In this document: positions 19,210 to 27,984 of the stretch, one piece after another
How positions within the stretch are numbered: the stretch's first letter is position 1
Layout: each line of letters starts with the position of its first letter
DNA from: CBDBJK01 sp965206395
GTDB lineage: Bacteria; Chloroflexota; Dehalococcoidia; Lucifugimonadales; CATOSD01
Reading direction: 5' to 3'
Length of the DNA: 64,000 bases
NCBI GenBank assembly: GCA_965206395.1
Contig: CBDBJK010000020.1
Span: 124,001-188,000 of the forward strand
The notes under the pieces: model-generated
The model's database searches: none
What the model saw: the letters and a program-made list of their open reading frames with translations, nothing else
Told to the model about the DNA's origin: nothing
Translations under genes and position numbers: made by a program

Positions 19210-19785
19210 ATGGACATGCAGAACATCAACAAGAAGATAGCCATAATCGGATGCAGCGGTTCGGGCAAGAGCACTCTTGCTACGAAGCTTGGCGATGTTC
19301 TGAAGCTGAACGTCGTTCACCTTGATGCTCACTTCTGGCATCCAGGATGGGTGCCGACGCCCGAAGACAAATGGATCGAAATCACAGAGAAGCTCATGGC
19401 CCAAGAGAGCTGGATAATGGACGGAAACTTCTCTGGCACGATGGACATGCGCCTGAAGGTCGCGGACACCATTATCTTCATGGACTTTCCCAGAACTATT
19501 TGCCTATGGCGGATCATCAAGCGCCGATTCCAGAACTTTGGCAAGTCCAGACCTGACGTAGGGCCGGGATGCCCCGAACGCTTCCTGGGTGCGGCGTTCT
19601 TCGAGCTGCTTAATGGAATTTGGAACTATCCCAAGAAGCAACAGCCAGTAATATTAGAGAAACTGAGAGCATACGCGGAGGGCAGACATATCATCACGCT
19701 ATCTAGCCCCGCGGATGTCACGCGATTCCTTGAGGATGCGCGCCGCAGTGGCGTGCTTGATGCCTGGTATCAGAATGCCATGTGA
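19210..19785 (+). CDS. P-loop kinase, FlaR/adenylate-kinase-like
   Basis: 191 residues. Walker A IGCSGSGKST is at the N-terminus, followed by HLDAHFWHPGW and WIMDGNFS, then FMDFPRTICLWRIIKRR. This is the pattern of the small P-loop proteins annotated as 'DNA topology modulation protein FlaR' or adenylate-kinase-like; substrate and role are unknown. It follows the DinB-like gene by 31 bp. Confidence 0.8.
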   Translation: MDMQNINKKIAIIGCSGSGKSTLATKLGDVLKLNVVHLDAHFWHPGWVPTPEDKWIEITEKLMAQESWIMDGNFSGTMDMRLKVADTIIFMDFPRTICLWRIIKRRFQNFGKSRPDVGPGCPERFLGAAFFELLNGIWNYPKKQQPVILEKLRAYAEGRHIITLSSPADVTRFLEDARRSGVLDAWYQNAM

Positions 19786-19810
19786 GAATCTATGCCTCTA
19801 GTAAACTTCC

Positions 19811-20905
19811 CTACGCGGTCACGCTGATGACCCCGGCCCTGTGAAGCTCCCTCAGCAGAGCTAGCCCGGCCTCTGTGGGCCTTTCGCTATCGAATACTAC
19901 CCTGTGCATGTCAGGAGCATTTTGGGCAGCCTCAAAGCCAGCCTCGACTAATATGACGATCCTGTCGCCATAGAGCACGGAGGCAGCTCCGAGCTGATAG
20001 AGCATCCTCTCCGCCGCCTTGTTATCGCCCTCGCCCGAATCAGCGCCGCCGTTGGCGAGAACCAGGATTGCCGAGGTACAACCCCGCATCTCGTTTGACA
20101 CCTGAGCTGGCACGGGTTGCGTATCGTCGCCGTCTTCTTCAACGCTCCCATACGAGATGCCAAAATCGTCCAGCAACTCCTTGACGAACCGCATCGCGTT
20201 CAGATTTCCGCTATGCCCGGTGAATATCTTTCCACGAGACGGCGAGACGGCTCTTACATCATGAGGCGTGGCCTGCGCGTTCCTCTCTGCTATCGAGGTA
20301 TCAGAAGTAATCCCCTGCCCTTCGTTGCCAGGCTCAGGAATTGATTCTTGATAATCTTGCAATCTTATGTAAAGAAATCCTGATTCCTCTCTGAGAATAC
20401 CCGCGTATATCCCATTGGCTTTGATGATACCGAGGCACTCGCTCGCAAGGTCTGGGTGGATGCCGGCCTCGCGCTGGAGCATATTCTGAGCATATTCATC
20501 TTCTGGAAGCCGTTTCCCATCAAGCATCTGGTAGAATCGGCTAAATACGTCTGGCTGGTTCGCGACCTCTCCGAGGGTTTGAATCAATTCCTCATCGCCC
20601 CTCGGGGCAACAATAGCCATACCCATGTCTGTAAGGCTAATGAGAGCGTCATTGTACCCGCCTATGGTGAGGCCGTATTTGGCAGAGGAATTGAGCTTCA
20701 TAGTGAATCCGCTGCTCGCCGGAGTAGTGCCAAGCGCTCCGGCGAGGAGAACCCGATCGAATGGCAGTCCTGCGTTGGTATTTTGAACTGCGATGGCAAC
20801 CGACAGCGCATCTTCTAGCGTACGAATTGGATAGGGGCGCACTATTCGCGTACGCTTTCGTTCCATAGGGCCGTCTTGAATGTCGGCAATTGGTTTAGTG
20901 CTCAT
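19811..20905 (-). CDS. HTH-like domain fused to TIR-like nucleotide-binding domain
   Basis: 364 residues in two parts. The N-terminal ~170 residues contain a winged-helix-like region (TLEDALSVAI...LGTTPASSGF...KYGLTIGGYND). The C-terminal domain from KIFTGHSGN through FVKELLDDFGI, an acidic loop, ILVLANGG, AERMLYQLGAASVLYGDRIVIL and HRVVFDS resembles the TIR-like predicted nucleotide-binding family (PF10137 type), some of which are antiphage effectors. A ~60-residue low-complexity linker joins them. No cyclase or other defence gene is adjacent. The domain call is by pattern only. Confidence 0.6.
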   Translation of the reverse strand: MSTKPIADIQDGPMERKRTRIVRPYPIRTLEDALSVAIAVQNTNAGLPFDRVLLAGALGTTPASSGFTMKLNSSAKYGLTIGGYNDALISLTDMGMAIVAPRGDEELIQTLGEVANQPDVFSRFYQMLDGKRLPEDEYAQNMLQREAGIHPDLASECLGIIKANGIYAGILREESGFLYIRLQDYQESIPEPGNEGQGITSDTSIAERNAQATPHDVRAVSPSRGKIFTGHSGNLNAMRFVKELLDDFGISYGSVEEDGDDTQPVPAQVSNEMRGCTSAILVLANGGADSGEGDNKAAERMLYQLGAASVLYGDRIVILVEAGFEAAQNAPDMHRVVFDSERPTEAGLALLRELHRAGVISVTA

Positions 20906-21345
20906 CTCTAATCGTCCTGTTCAAAAGGTTGGCGGCGTTTTTATCTCAGAGAAGCGTGTCCAGAGAACCATCGCAGCAGTCATTTCATCTATTCAAATAT
21001 AGGCCGTGAACTTATATGTGTCAAGGTTATCCACGCATATTCTTTATTCTATGCCTGTTTACCCGCGTCCATTTAGATGATTGAAATTATGGGGAAAAGA
21101 TTGCCTTCGGGAAAAGTTCGGAATTGGAAATTTCTCTTGACGTATATGAGCCTACGATAACTGTCGAGTGAACCTCTCGCCTGTGAGAATCATCCCATGT
21201 CTCAGGGGGTGTTGTCGGCTCGGGTTGCCCCGTTTGACGAACGGATGTCTCTGTGGGCACGCACGAATTATCTCATTCATCTCCTCTGTAACGGAAAGCC
21301 ATGCTAAAATATAAAACAGCATCTACCATCTGAAAGGTGAACAGA
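20906..21345. other. 440-bp divergent intergenic region
   Basis: Lies between the divergent TIR-like gene and the S41 protease gene. A 21170-21260 stretch is richer in G/C and can form small hairpins (for example CCGTT-TGACG-AACGG at 21230-21244). It could hold a leader or small RNA, but no known RNA family is recognised. It must contain promoters for both genes. Confidence 0.35.
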
Positions 21346-22638
21346 TTGGCAATTCATCAATTGCGTAGGCCCCTGATCATAATTGTCGTCCTTGTGACTG
21401 CGTTATTTTTCGCCGCTTGTAGCGACGCAGCTCCCAGCGCAGCGCCTACCCCTCAAGCCACTGCCTCCAGCACGGCGACATTTAGCGACGAGCCTAGCGC
21501 GCCTGAGGTGGTGCAACTAGAGATACCGCTAGAAGCTCCCTCTGAGGTTCCAGAGGAGCTGAAGGCAATATGGGAGGCCTGGGCGCTTCTAGTGCGCGAA
21601 CACGTTGACCGCGAAAATCTCGATCCAGCGGATGCCACAGCGGAAGCAATAAGAGGCATCGTACGAACGCTGAATGACCCTCATACGCACTATGTAGCCC
21701 CAGAAGCATTTGAAATTCAGAACCAGGACCTTCAGGGCGAGTTTGAAGGCATAGGGGCCAGCGTATCAATGCGGCTGGACGGCAAACTCGTCGTGGTCGC
21801 TCCCATTGAGGGCAGCCCCGCGAAAGCAGCCGGAATAAAGCCGGGAGATATCATACTCGAAGTGGATGGAGAGAGCATCGAAGGCCTTAGTCTGCTTGCA
21901 GCAGTGTCGAAGATTCGAGGGCCTAGGGGCAGTACGGTAAAACTTCTGGTGCAGCATCTAGGGGCAATTGATCCCATCGTAATTGAGATCATACGAGGCA
22001 TAATTCCGCTGGAGAGCGTTCTGTTGCGAAGTGAGCCAGGAGAAAAAATCGCCCATATCAGGCTCACCGAGTTCTTTGCCGATACTGCCGATGATCTGGG
22101 CAAAATGTTGGGCGAAGCGCAGGCGAATGGCGCTGAAGGTCTGATCATAGATGTGCGCGACAATCCAGGCGGGCTTCTTCAGTCGGTAATAGACGTAGTG
22201 AATCTGTTTCTCGACGCAGAAGAACTTGATGGCGACGCCCTGGTTCTATACGAGATTGATGCCAACAACAGACGTACCAATTTCAAGGTCGAAAAGGGCG
22301 GCGTCGCCACAGACATCCCTATGGTAATCCTGGCTAATGAGTTTAGCGCCAGTGCTAGCGAGATTCTTGCGGGCGCGTTGCAGGATCACGAGCGCGCGAC
22401 CATAGTCGGAGCCACTACCTTTGGCAAAGGCAGCGTCAATATCCTCAGAAGACTTAGCAATGGCGGCGGCCTCGTAATAACCTTTGCGCGATGGTACACT
22501 CCGCTGGGTCGGCTTATTCAGGATAACGGACTTGAACCAGATGTTGAGGTCACTTCCAGGGACCGGCAGACAGCTGAAACCATCCAGTTGGAGAAAGCCA
22601 TAGAGGTCTTGGAAGGTCTCATTGGTTCTTCAGGCTAG
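21346..22638 (+). CDS. S41-family C-terminal processing protease, lipoprotein
   Basis: About 430 residues. N-terminal hydrophobic segment ending in LFFAAC, a lipobox, so probably a membrane-anchored lipoprotein; a Pro/Ala/Ser-rich linker follows. The PDZ domain (EGIGASVSMRLDG...AAGIKPGDIILEVDG) precedes the S41 protease domain with catalytic Ser in EFSASASEIL and Lys in TFGKGSVN. A GTG lies at 21337, but AAGGTG at 21334-21339 fits the TTG at 21346. smpB starts 13 bp after the stop. Confidence 0.92.
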   Translation: MAIHQLRRPLIIIVVLVTALFFAACSDAAPSAAPTPQATASSTATFSDEPSAPEVVQLEIPLEAPSEVPEELKAIWEAWALLVREHVDRENLDPADATAEAIRGIVRTLNDPHTHYVAPEAFEIQNQDLQGEFEGIGASVSMRLDGKLVVVAPIEGSPAKAAGIKPGDIILEVDGESIEGLSLLAAVSKIRGPRGSTVKLLVQHLGAIDPIVIEIIRGIIPLESVLLRSEPGEKIAHIRLTEFFADTADDLGKMLGEAQANGAEGLIIDVRDNPGGLLQSVIDVVNLFLDAEELDGDALVLYEIDANNRRTNFKVEKGGVATDIPMVILANEFSASASEILAGALQDHERATIVGATTFGKGSVNILRRLSNGGGLVITFARWYTPLGRLIQDNGLEPDVEVTSRDRQTAETIQLEKAIEVLEGLIGSSG

Positions 22639-22651
22639 AGAAAAAGCAATA

Positions 22652-23110
22652 ATGACTCAAGACAAGACCATAGCGAGAAATCGCAAAGCACGATATGAGT
22701 ACGAGATTCTCGATACGATCGAGGCGGGCTTGGTGCTGGCCGGAACCGAGATCAAGGCTATTCGAGAGGGTCGTGTGAACCTTGGCGATTCGTATGCCAA
22801 GCCAGAGGGCGGCGAGCTATGGCTCCACAATCTGCATATCGCTCAGTACTCCGCCGGAAGCATCAACAATCATGACCCTACCCGACGCCGGAAGCTGCTT
22901 CTGCACAAGGATCAGATTCGACGCCTATCCAGGGAGGTAGCCGAGAAAGGGCACACAATTGTGCCGTTGAAATTGTATGTGACGCGGCACGTCGCGAAAG
23001 TCGAGTTAGCCCTGGCTCGAGGACGCAGGCAACACGACAAACGGCAGGCGATTATCGAAAGGTACAGAGAGCGCGAGGCACAAGAGGCCTTAAGCAATCG
23101 TCGCCAGTGA
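22652..23110 (+). CDS. smpB: SsrA-binding protein
   Basis: Binds tmRNA and brings it to stalled ribosomes for trans-translation. 152 residues. The N-terminal RNRKARYEYEILDT, the AGTEIKAIREGRVNL core and the basic C-terminal tail RGRRQHDKR are characteristic. The TTG at 22622 would overlap ctpA; the ATG at 22652 matches the family start. No tmRNA gene is recognisable nearby. Confidence 0.96.
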   Translation: MTQDKTIARNRKARYEYEILDTIEAGLVLAGTEIKAIREGRVNLGDSYAKPEGGELWLHNLHIAQYSAGSINNHDPTRRRKLLLHKDQIRRLSREVAEKGHTIVPLKLYVTRHVAKVELALARGRRQHDKRQAIIERYREREAQEALSNRRQ

Positions 23111-23255
23111 GCATGCGAGACAGACCAAAAAGGCTACTGTTTCAATCTAATTAATTCCTCTACCCTGTTCCCACCATAAAGCTTACGGCTTTGGTTTCCG
23201 CATGACAGGGTTTCGGCCTTGACCTTGAAGCCGTGGTATTTCAAATACAGAAACG

Positions 23256-23295
23256 CACTGCGGGCCATGCTTTTATAGAAGCATGGCCCGCAGTG
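23256..23295. terminator. Perfect 17-bp hairpin
   Basis: CACTGCGGGCCATGCTT (23256-23272) is followed by a 6-nt loop and its exact reverse complement (23279-23295). It lies between smpB and the convergent small HTH gene, 146 bp after the smpB stop. No clear T-run follows on either side, so it is either an unusual bidirectional terminator or a mobile repeat. Confidence 0.55.
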
Positions 23296-23321
23296 TTCAA
23301 TTCTCGATTACGCACTGAGAA

Positions 23322-23564
23322 TCACAGGGTTAAGATTACCCTACCCTCTCTCTTCACTTCCAGTGTTTCTCCAGGAGCCAGGGCAACTCTCCTCACGTTG
23401 ATGCCTAGCTTGAGCAGCCAGTATCCGAGAGTCGCTTTGCTTACGCCCAACTCCTCCGCCGTGGAAGAAAGTCCTCGTTCCGTGACCATCTCAGGCAGTA
23501 TTTTCTCCAAGGGTTGGTGGAACTCTGCTTCAACCGCTGCCATCTTCTTAGTCTTCCTGGTCAT
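23322..23564 (-). CDS. Small helix-turn-helix protein
   Basis: 80 residues from the ATG at 23564, set by GAGGAGG 6 nt upstream. The middle RGLSSTAEELGVSKATLGYWLLKLGI is a clear helix-turn-helix of the homeodomain-like kind, followed by a short beta-rich tail ending in GRVILTL. Likely a DNA-binding protein; the target is unknown. It is convergent with smpB across the 17-bp hairpin. Confidence 0.7.
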   Translation of the reverse strand: MTRKTKKMAAVEAEFHQPLEKILPEMVTERGLSSTAEELGVSKATLGYWLLKLGINVRRVALAPGETLEVKREGRVILTL

Positions 23565-23746
23565 GTCTGCCTCCTCAGTTATTGATGTTGCTAGTATGCT
23601 AAACCCAATTCGGTTTTGTGTCAATAGTTTTTTCAATGCTTTTCTAATTTATTTCTAACAGTTTCTGGCGAATTCTGGATACATCAGCAGCCTGGAATCA
23701 GGCAGATAGTCCCTACACGTCATGACCCAACGGGGCGTTCGTTGAT

Positions 23747-23793
23747 CTTATATATAAACAAGACGCTTTTTTAGCGTCTTGTTTATATATAAG
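23747..23793. terminator. Perfect 21-bp hairpin, likely bidirectional terminator
   Basis: Left arm 23747-23767, loop of five T, right arm 23773-23793, exact complements. The G/C core AAGACGCT/AGCGTCTT followed by GTTTATAT gives a terminator-like shape in both directions. It lies upstream of both divergent neighbours (small HTH gene on the minus strand, DUF6391 gene on the plus strand), so it does not simply end either one. Confidence 0.5.
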
Positions 23794-23949
23794 TGGTCTG
23801 TGCAGCTTCCTGCCTCCTGATAAGCCTTGACCGACGGTGATGTCGGAAGTCGAGCGGTGAGTTATCATACAGGTATCGAGTTCCGCTAAAGAAGCATCTA
23901 AAGTTTCAGAAATGACAAGGTAATAAGGGTAATACAGGAGGCAAACGAA

Positions 23950-24444
23950 TTGACTTCTAATCCAATCAGGCACGTTCGCCAAAATCACGCGCTAGAACAT
24001 GCCACAGTCGCGGTACTGCTGGAGAAGGGCATACGTCCCCCGTTAGGTGGGTACTCCACAGCCGGTGGGTTCTTTATCTTTGGACGAGCATCCTCGGAAA
24101 CCGTATCAGACGCCGTATATGAAGCGTTCACGCGAATGAAGGAGGGACAAAAGGAACTTGCGGTTTCGCCCTACTGCGGCACAAACCTGGCCACCGGGGC
24201 GCTACTCGCTGGACTTTTGACAACTGCGATCTTGGGACGACGCAAAGGGCGATTGCGGCGTTTCCCTTTTGCTGTTGCAGCAATCGTCGGCGCTACCCTA
24301 GCCAGCAGGCCTCTGGGCAATTCTCTCCAACGTAGATATACAACCCTGGCTGAAGTGAGTGATCTAGAGATTACGGGCATAAGGCGCCTCTGGAAAGGTT
24401 CCTATACGATTCACAGAATCAGCATTGCGCTCAACGCACAGTGA
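23950..24444 (+). CDS. DUF6391 family protein
   Basis: 164 residues. The N-terminal HALEHATVAVLLEKG, GGFFIFG, EAFTRMKEGQKELAVSP and YCGTNLATG blocks match the DUF6391 family of Chloroflexota and cyanobacteria (recognised by pattern). Residues about 78-120 contain two hydrophobic stretches separated by a basic loop, so it is probably membrane-associated. Function is unknown. AGGAGG ends 8 nt before the TTG start. Confidence 0.72.
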   Translation: MTSNPIRHVRQNHALEHATVAVLLEKGIRPPLGGYSTAGGFFIFGRASSETVSDAVYEAFTRMKEGQKELAVSPYCGTNLATGALLAGLLTTAILGRRKGRLRRFPFAVAAIVGATLASRPLGNSLQRRYTTLAEVSDLEITGIRRLWKGSYTIHRISIALNAQ

Positions 24445-24691
24445 CGCATGCTTTCCAGACACTCGTCTATCAATCCCAAAACGCAGGCCGGTGAAGTGTC
24501 CACTCCCGTCAACAAGCCGGAAAGGAGCCGCAGAATCCTTTCAATTGCCTGTCAGCATGGAGCACCTCGCCGTACTCTTCTAGCAACAATGGTTTATTGA
24601 AACGCTCAGGACTTATGGCCTTCCTTGACCATTGTTCCCGGAGATTGTTACACTTAGCTAGACTTGTCAGTCGATGGAACCGGGATGAAGC

Positions 24692-24767
24692 GTCCCTGTA
24701 GCTCAGAGGATAGAGCAGCTGCCTTCTAAGCAGCGGGCCGCAGGTTCGAATCCTGCCAGGGACGCCA
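24692..24767 (+). tRNA. tRNA-Arg (anticodon TCT)
   Basis: Full cloverleaf: acceptor GTCCCTG/CAGGGAC, D arm GCTC-GAGC, anticodon stem GCTGC/GCAGC with loop CTTCTAA (anticodon TCT, reads AGA/AGG), T arm GCAGG-TTCGAAT-CCTGC, discriminator G and an encoded CCA at 24765-24767. No integrase lies beside it. Confidence 0.96.
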
Positions 24768-24983
24768 ATTCAATATGATAATATCACCATATCACGAAAT
24801 GCCTTCGTTCTGTGTAATATGCATTGTACTCTTGCCTAGGATGCTCTGCGAGACGCCCATTACATCCCCTGAACCAGTCTGTAATGCAGTCCTCTGGGCT
24901 TTCAGTCCTGGCTATTTCAATATAATATATATGTAAGTTAGGAAAACCTGGCGAGTGTTTGTTTTTGATGAGGAGGCTAAATT

Positions 24984-25517
24984 TTGGAACCGCCTATGAC
25001 AGTCAAGGAGCTTAGTGATTACCTGAGGCTCGACCGAATGACCATTTACAAGATGCTAAAAGAAGGCAGCATCCCGGCATCTCGGATAGGGCACCAGTGG
25101 CGGTTCTTCAGAACAGATATCGACGAGTGGATTCGCGCTCTCAGGATTAATCAGCGGACGGCGATATTGTTGATTGACGACGACCCGAACCTAAAACACC
25201 TTTTCAATGAGGAGCTATCCCCTGATAGCTTTGACGTTGTCGCGGCATCTGGTGACGAGGCTTTGGCTCTTGCCTCTCAACGTCATTTTGACCTGGTTTT
25301 TCTGGAGCTTAAGAAGGCAACGATTGATACCTTTAAGCAGCTTCGGGCCGTAGATTTCGGCATTTCAGTGGTCGTCATCGCCGGTCCTTCGGATACGAAG
25401 CTAGTTGACCAGGCGATGGATGTAGGCACCTTCACGTTGATGAAAAGGCCAAAATCCGGTTCAGATATAACGAACATCCTGGCCAGCCTCCCGTCCAAGA
25501 AAAGCTCCGTCATCTAA
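24984..25517 (+). CDS. Excisionase-type HTH fused to degenerate receiver domain
   Basis: 177 residues. Residues 4-52 are a MerR/excisionase-type HTH (MTVKELSDYLRLDRMTIYKML...RIGHQWRF). Residues 60-170 look like a response-regulator receiver: acidic pocket Asp65-Asp66 and Lys in LMKRP are kept, but the phospho-acceptor position reads FLEL, Glu108 instead of Asp. The domain may be locked or signal without phosphorylation. GAGGAGG lies 7 nt before the TTG start at 24984. No histidine kinase is nearby. Confidence 0.8.
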   Translation: MEPPMTVKELSDYLRLDRMTIYKMLKEGSIPASRIGHQWRFFRTDIDEWIRALRINQRTAILLIDDDPNLKHLFNEELSPDSFDVVAASGDEALALASQRHFDLVFLELKKATIDTFKQLRAVDFGISVVVIAGPSDTKLVDQAMDVGTFTLMKRPKSGSDITNILASLPSKKSSVI

Positions 25518-25614
25518 CCTGATAATGACCATCCAACTACGCTATTAGAAGACTTTGAGTTGACGGAGAAGGATTTAACACAACCCTCCTCAGGACATAC
25601 ATACAGGAGACGCG

Positions 25615-26271
25615 GTGGCAGAAAGATTCTCTGAGATATTGCATCGGGAAGCCCAACAGGTCTGGGAAGGCATATTCTCGCATCCTTTCCTCCTTGAGGT
25701 GCAGGCTGGCGAACTTCCCATCGACACCTTTCGATACTACGTCATACAGGACTATCACTACATGGAAGGCTATGGCAGAGCAGTCTCAATCGCGTTGTCG
25801 AAAGCGCCCGACACAGAGTCCATCCGTCAACTGGCCCGCAGGATTAACACGCCCATAGAGCGCCCGCTTCATCAGAAGATGTTCGAGCTGTTGGAGATAG
25901 ACGAGGCGGATGCGGCGCGAATCGGCCCATCCCCCACCAACCGAGCCTACGTAAACCACATGCTGGCCACTGCCTCTATGGGTGGCGTTGGCGAAGCGGC
26001 AGCAGCTATACTCCCATGCCCCTGGAGCTATCACGAAATTGGCTCGCGGCTGTTGCTGCCAGAGCATCCTGTATACGAGCAGTGGGTTGAGGCATATTCC
26101 TCTGGCCTTCTGGAGGCAAGCACCGCCGCGTGGCGAGAGCTGGTAGACCGGTTCGGCGCAGAAGGCGGCCCTGCCACGCGAGACTCTATGCGCAAAGCAT
26201 TTCTCCTTAGCTCTCGCTATGAGTATATGTTCTGGACCATGGCCTACAATCAGGAGCAGTGGCCTGCTTGA
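25615..26271 (+). CDS. tenA: TenA/thiaminase II family protein
   Basis: 218 residues, GTG start after AGGAGA. The all-helical TenA fold is shown by FRYYVIQDYHY with the conserved Asp46, the ILPCPWSYHEIG block with the active-site Cys135 and the C-terminal SSRYEYMFWTMAY with paired aromatics and Glu. TenA hydrolyses aminopyrimidine thiamin-degradation products for salvage; some relatives act on other substrates. No thiamin genes or TPP riboswitch are seen next to it. Confidence 0.88.
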   Translation: MAERFSEILHREAQQVWEGIFSHPFLLEVQAGELPIDTFRYYVIQDYHYMEGYGRAVSIALSKAPDTESIRQLARRINTPIERPLHQKMFELLEIDEADAARIGPSPTNRAYVNHMLATASMGGVGEAAAAILPCPWSYHEIGSRLLLPEHPVYEQWVEAYSSGLLEASTAAWRELVDRFGAEGGPATRDSMRKAFLLSSRYEYMFWTMAYNQEQWPA

Positions 26272-26423
26272 GTCGTTCACTTATAGATTGCCTGGGTCTC
26301 TGAGATAACAGAGTTTTCAATCCAACGGTTAAACCTTAAAGTAGTCGATTATTTGTGCTATCCTGAGTTTTCGTTTATAGAAGACGCAGATTATACGATC
26401 CAAGATGAAGCTGAGAGGTTGTA

Positions 26424-27914
26424 ATGAGGACGAAACGATACGCTGGAACGGTCACGGCCCCGGACTTCCCTTCCGGAGTAGATTGGCTTAACACAGAGGA
26501 CCCCATAAGCATGGCAGACCTGCGCGGCAAGATAGTGGTGCTCGACTTCTGGACTTACTGTTGAATTAACTGCATGCACGTATTTCCGCAGTTGCGGAAA
26601 CTAGAAGAGAAATACGCCAGTGAGATTGTTGTTGTTGGAGTGCACTCCGCCAAGTTCACGGCGGAAAAGGACACCAATAACCTTCGCAATGCGGTACTGC
26701 GCTACGAGATCGAGCATCCCGTGGCAAACGATTCAGACTTCGCTATCTGGCAGACGTACACGGTCAGAGCTTGGCCCACCTTGATGTTCGTAGATCCGCT
26801 AGGAAAGATAATCGGCAAGCACGAAGGGGAAATCACTTTTGATGCCTTCGATGGCGTAATCGCTGATATGGTGCAAGAGTTCGACGAGCAGGGTCAGATA
26901 GACCGACGTCCTCTGAAATTCAAGCTTGAAAGAGAGAAGGAGTGGGAGCGGCCGCTCTCCTTTCCCGGAAAAGTCCTCGCCGACGCTACCTCAGACCGGC
27001 TATTCATCGCTGACTCCAATCACAACCGCGTCGTCGTCGCGTCGCTTGATGGTAATGTTAGGCAAATCATAGGAAGCGGCAAAAAAGGATTGGTTGATGG
27101 TGGATTCGACGAGACCGCGTTCAATGACCCTCAAGGCATGGCCCTGGATGGGGACATCCTGTACGTCGCAGACACCAAGAACCACGCCATCCGCAAGATA
27201 GACCTCGCTGGCGGGCAGGTGCAGACAATCGCCGGAACGGGCGAGCAGGCGACGATGTTCCACGATGGTGGCGAAGGGCCTTCAACATCGTTGAATTCGC
27301 CCTGGGACGTCGAGTTGCACGACGGCACGCTCTACATTGCAATGACGGGATTTCATCAGCTATGGAGGCTTGACCTCAAGACTCAGGAGGTCAGACCTCA
27401 TGCCGGAAGCGGACGCGAGCGCATAGTCGACGGGCCGCTGGCCTCGGCTCAGCTAGCCCAGCCAAGCGGCATAGTCACCGACGGCAGCAAGCTCTATTTC
27501 ACGGACAGCGAAACAAGCGCAGTTCGCGCAGCAGACATAGACCCCAACGGGCGCGTCGAAACAATCGTCGGCATGGACCTATTCACCTTCGGCGACGTGG
27601 ACGGCATAGGGGACGAAGTACGTTTGCAGCACACGCTTGGCGTCGACATCCATGACGGTGTTCTGTACATCACCGACAGCTATAACAACAAGATCAAGAA
27701 AATTTTTCCTGCCACAAGGGGAGCCGTGACTCTCCTGGGCAGCGGAGAGCCTGGACACGAGGATGGACAGGGAATGCAAGCGGAATTCCACGAACCAGGC
27801 GGAATCAGCATAGCCGACGGCAAGCTCTACATCGCTGACACCAACAACCACGCCATTCGCGTCGCAGACCTTGAATCCGAGGAGGTGAGCACGCTGGAAC
27901 TGAAAGGGATATAG
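26424..27914 (+). CDS. Thioredoxin-like NHL-repeat protein, candidate selenoprotein (TGA = Sec47)
   Basis: 496 residues if the TGA at 26562-26564 is read as selenocysteine. The ATG at 26424 has AGAGG 6 nt upstream. The N-terminus (APDFPSGVDWLN...DLRGKIVVLDFWTYC-U-INCMHV) matches the NHLRC2-like thioredoxin fold, where the motif is CCINC; here the second Cys is TGA. The thioredoxin domain continues to about residue 150, and six-bladed NHL repeats (LYVADTKNHAIRKID and similar) fill the rest. The frame is open on both sides of the TGA, and a SECIS-like hairpin follows. An ORF caller would start at 26574 and lose the active site. Confidence 0.85.
26583..26600 (+). promoter_or_regulatory. Bacterial SECIS-like hairpin
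   Basis: TTTCCGC - AGTT - GCGGAAA is a perfect 7-bp stem with a 4-nt loop. The loop begins 25 nt after the TGA, inside the 16-37 nt range known for bacterial SECIS elements, and has G among its first two loop bases, as the published consensus requires. It would recruit SelB to decode the TGA in the thioredoxin-NHL gene. Confidence 0.7.
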
Positions 27915-27984
27915 TCGCAACGAGCACCCTTTCCTTGCCTGAATTTTGTGGCTAACTGCCCTTAACAGGCGTAGGCGACAACCT

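Noticed and set aside
22000..24000. tmRNA gene near smpB
   Set aside because: No alanine-tRNA-like ends or tag frame were found in the flanking sequence.
25540..25614. TPP riboswitch upstream of tenA
   Set aside because: The leader is short and the conserved CTGAGA and ACCTGATCTGG-type blocks are absent.
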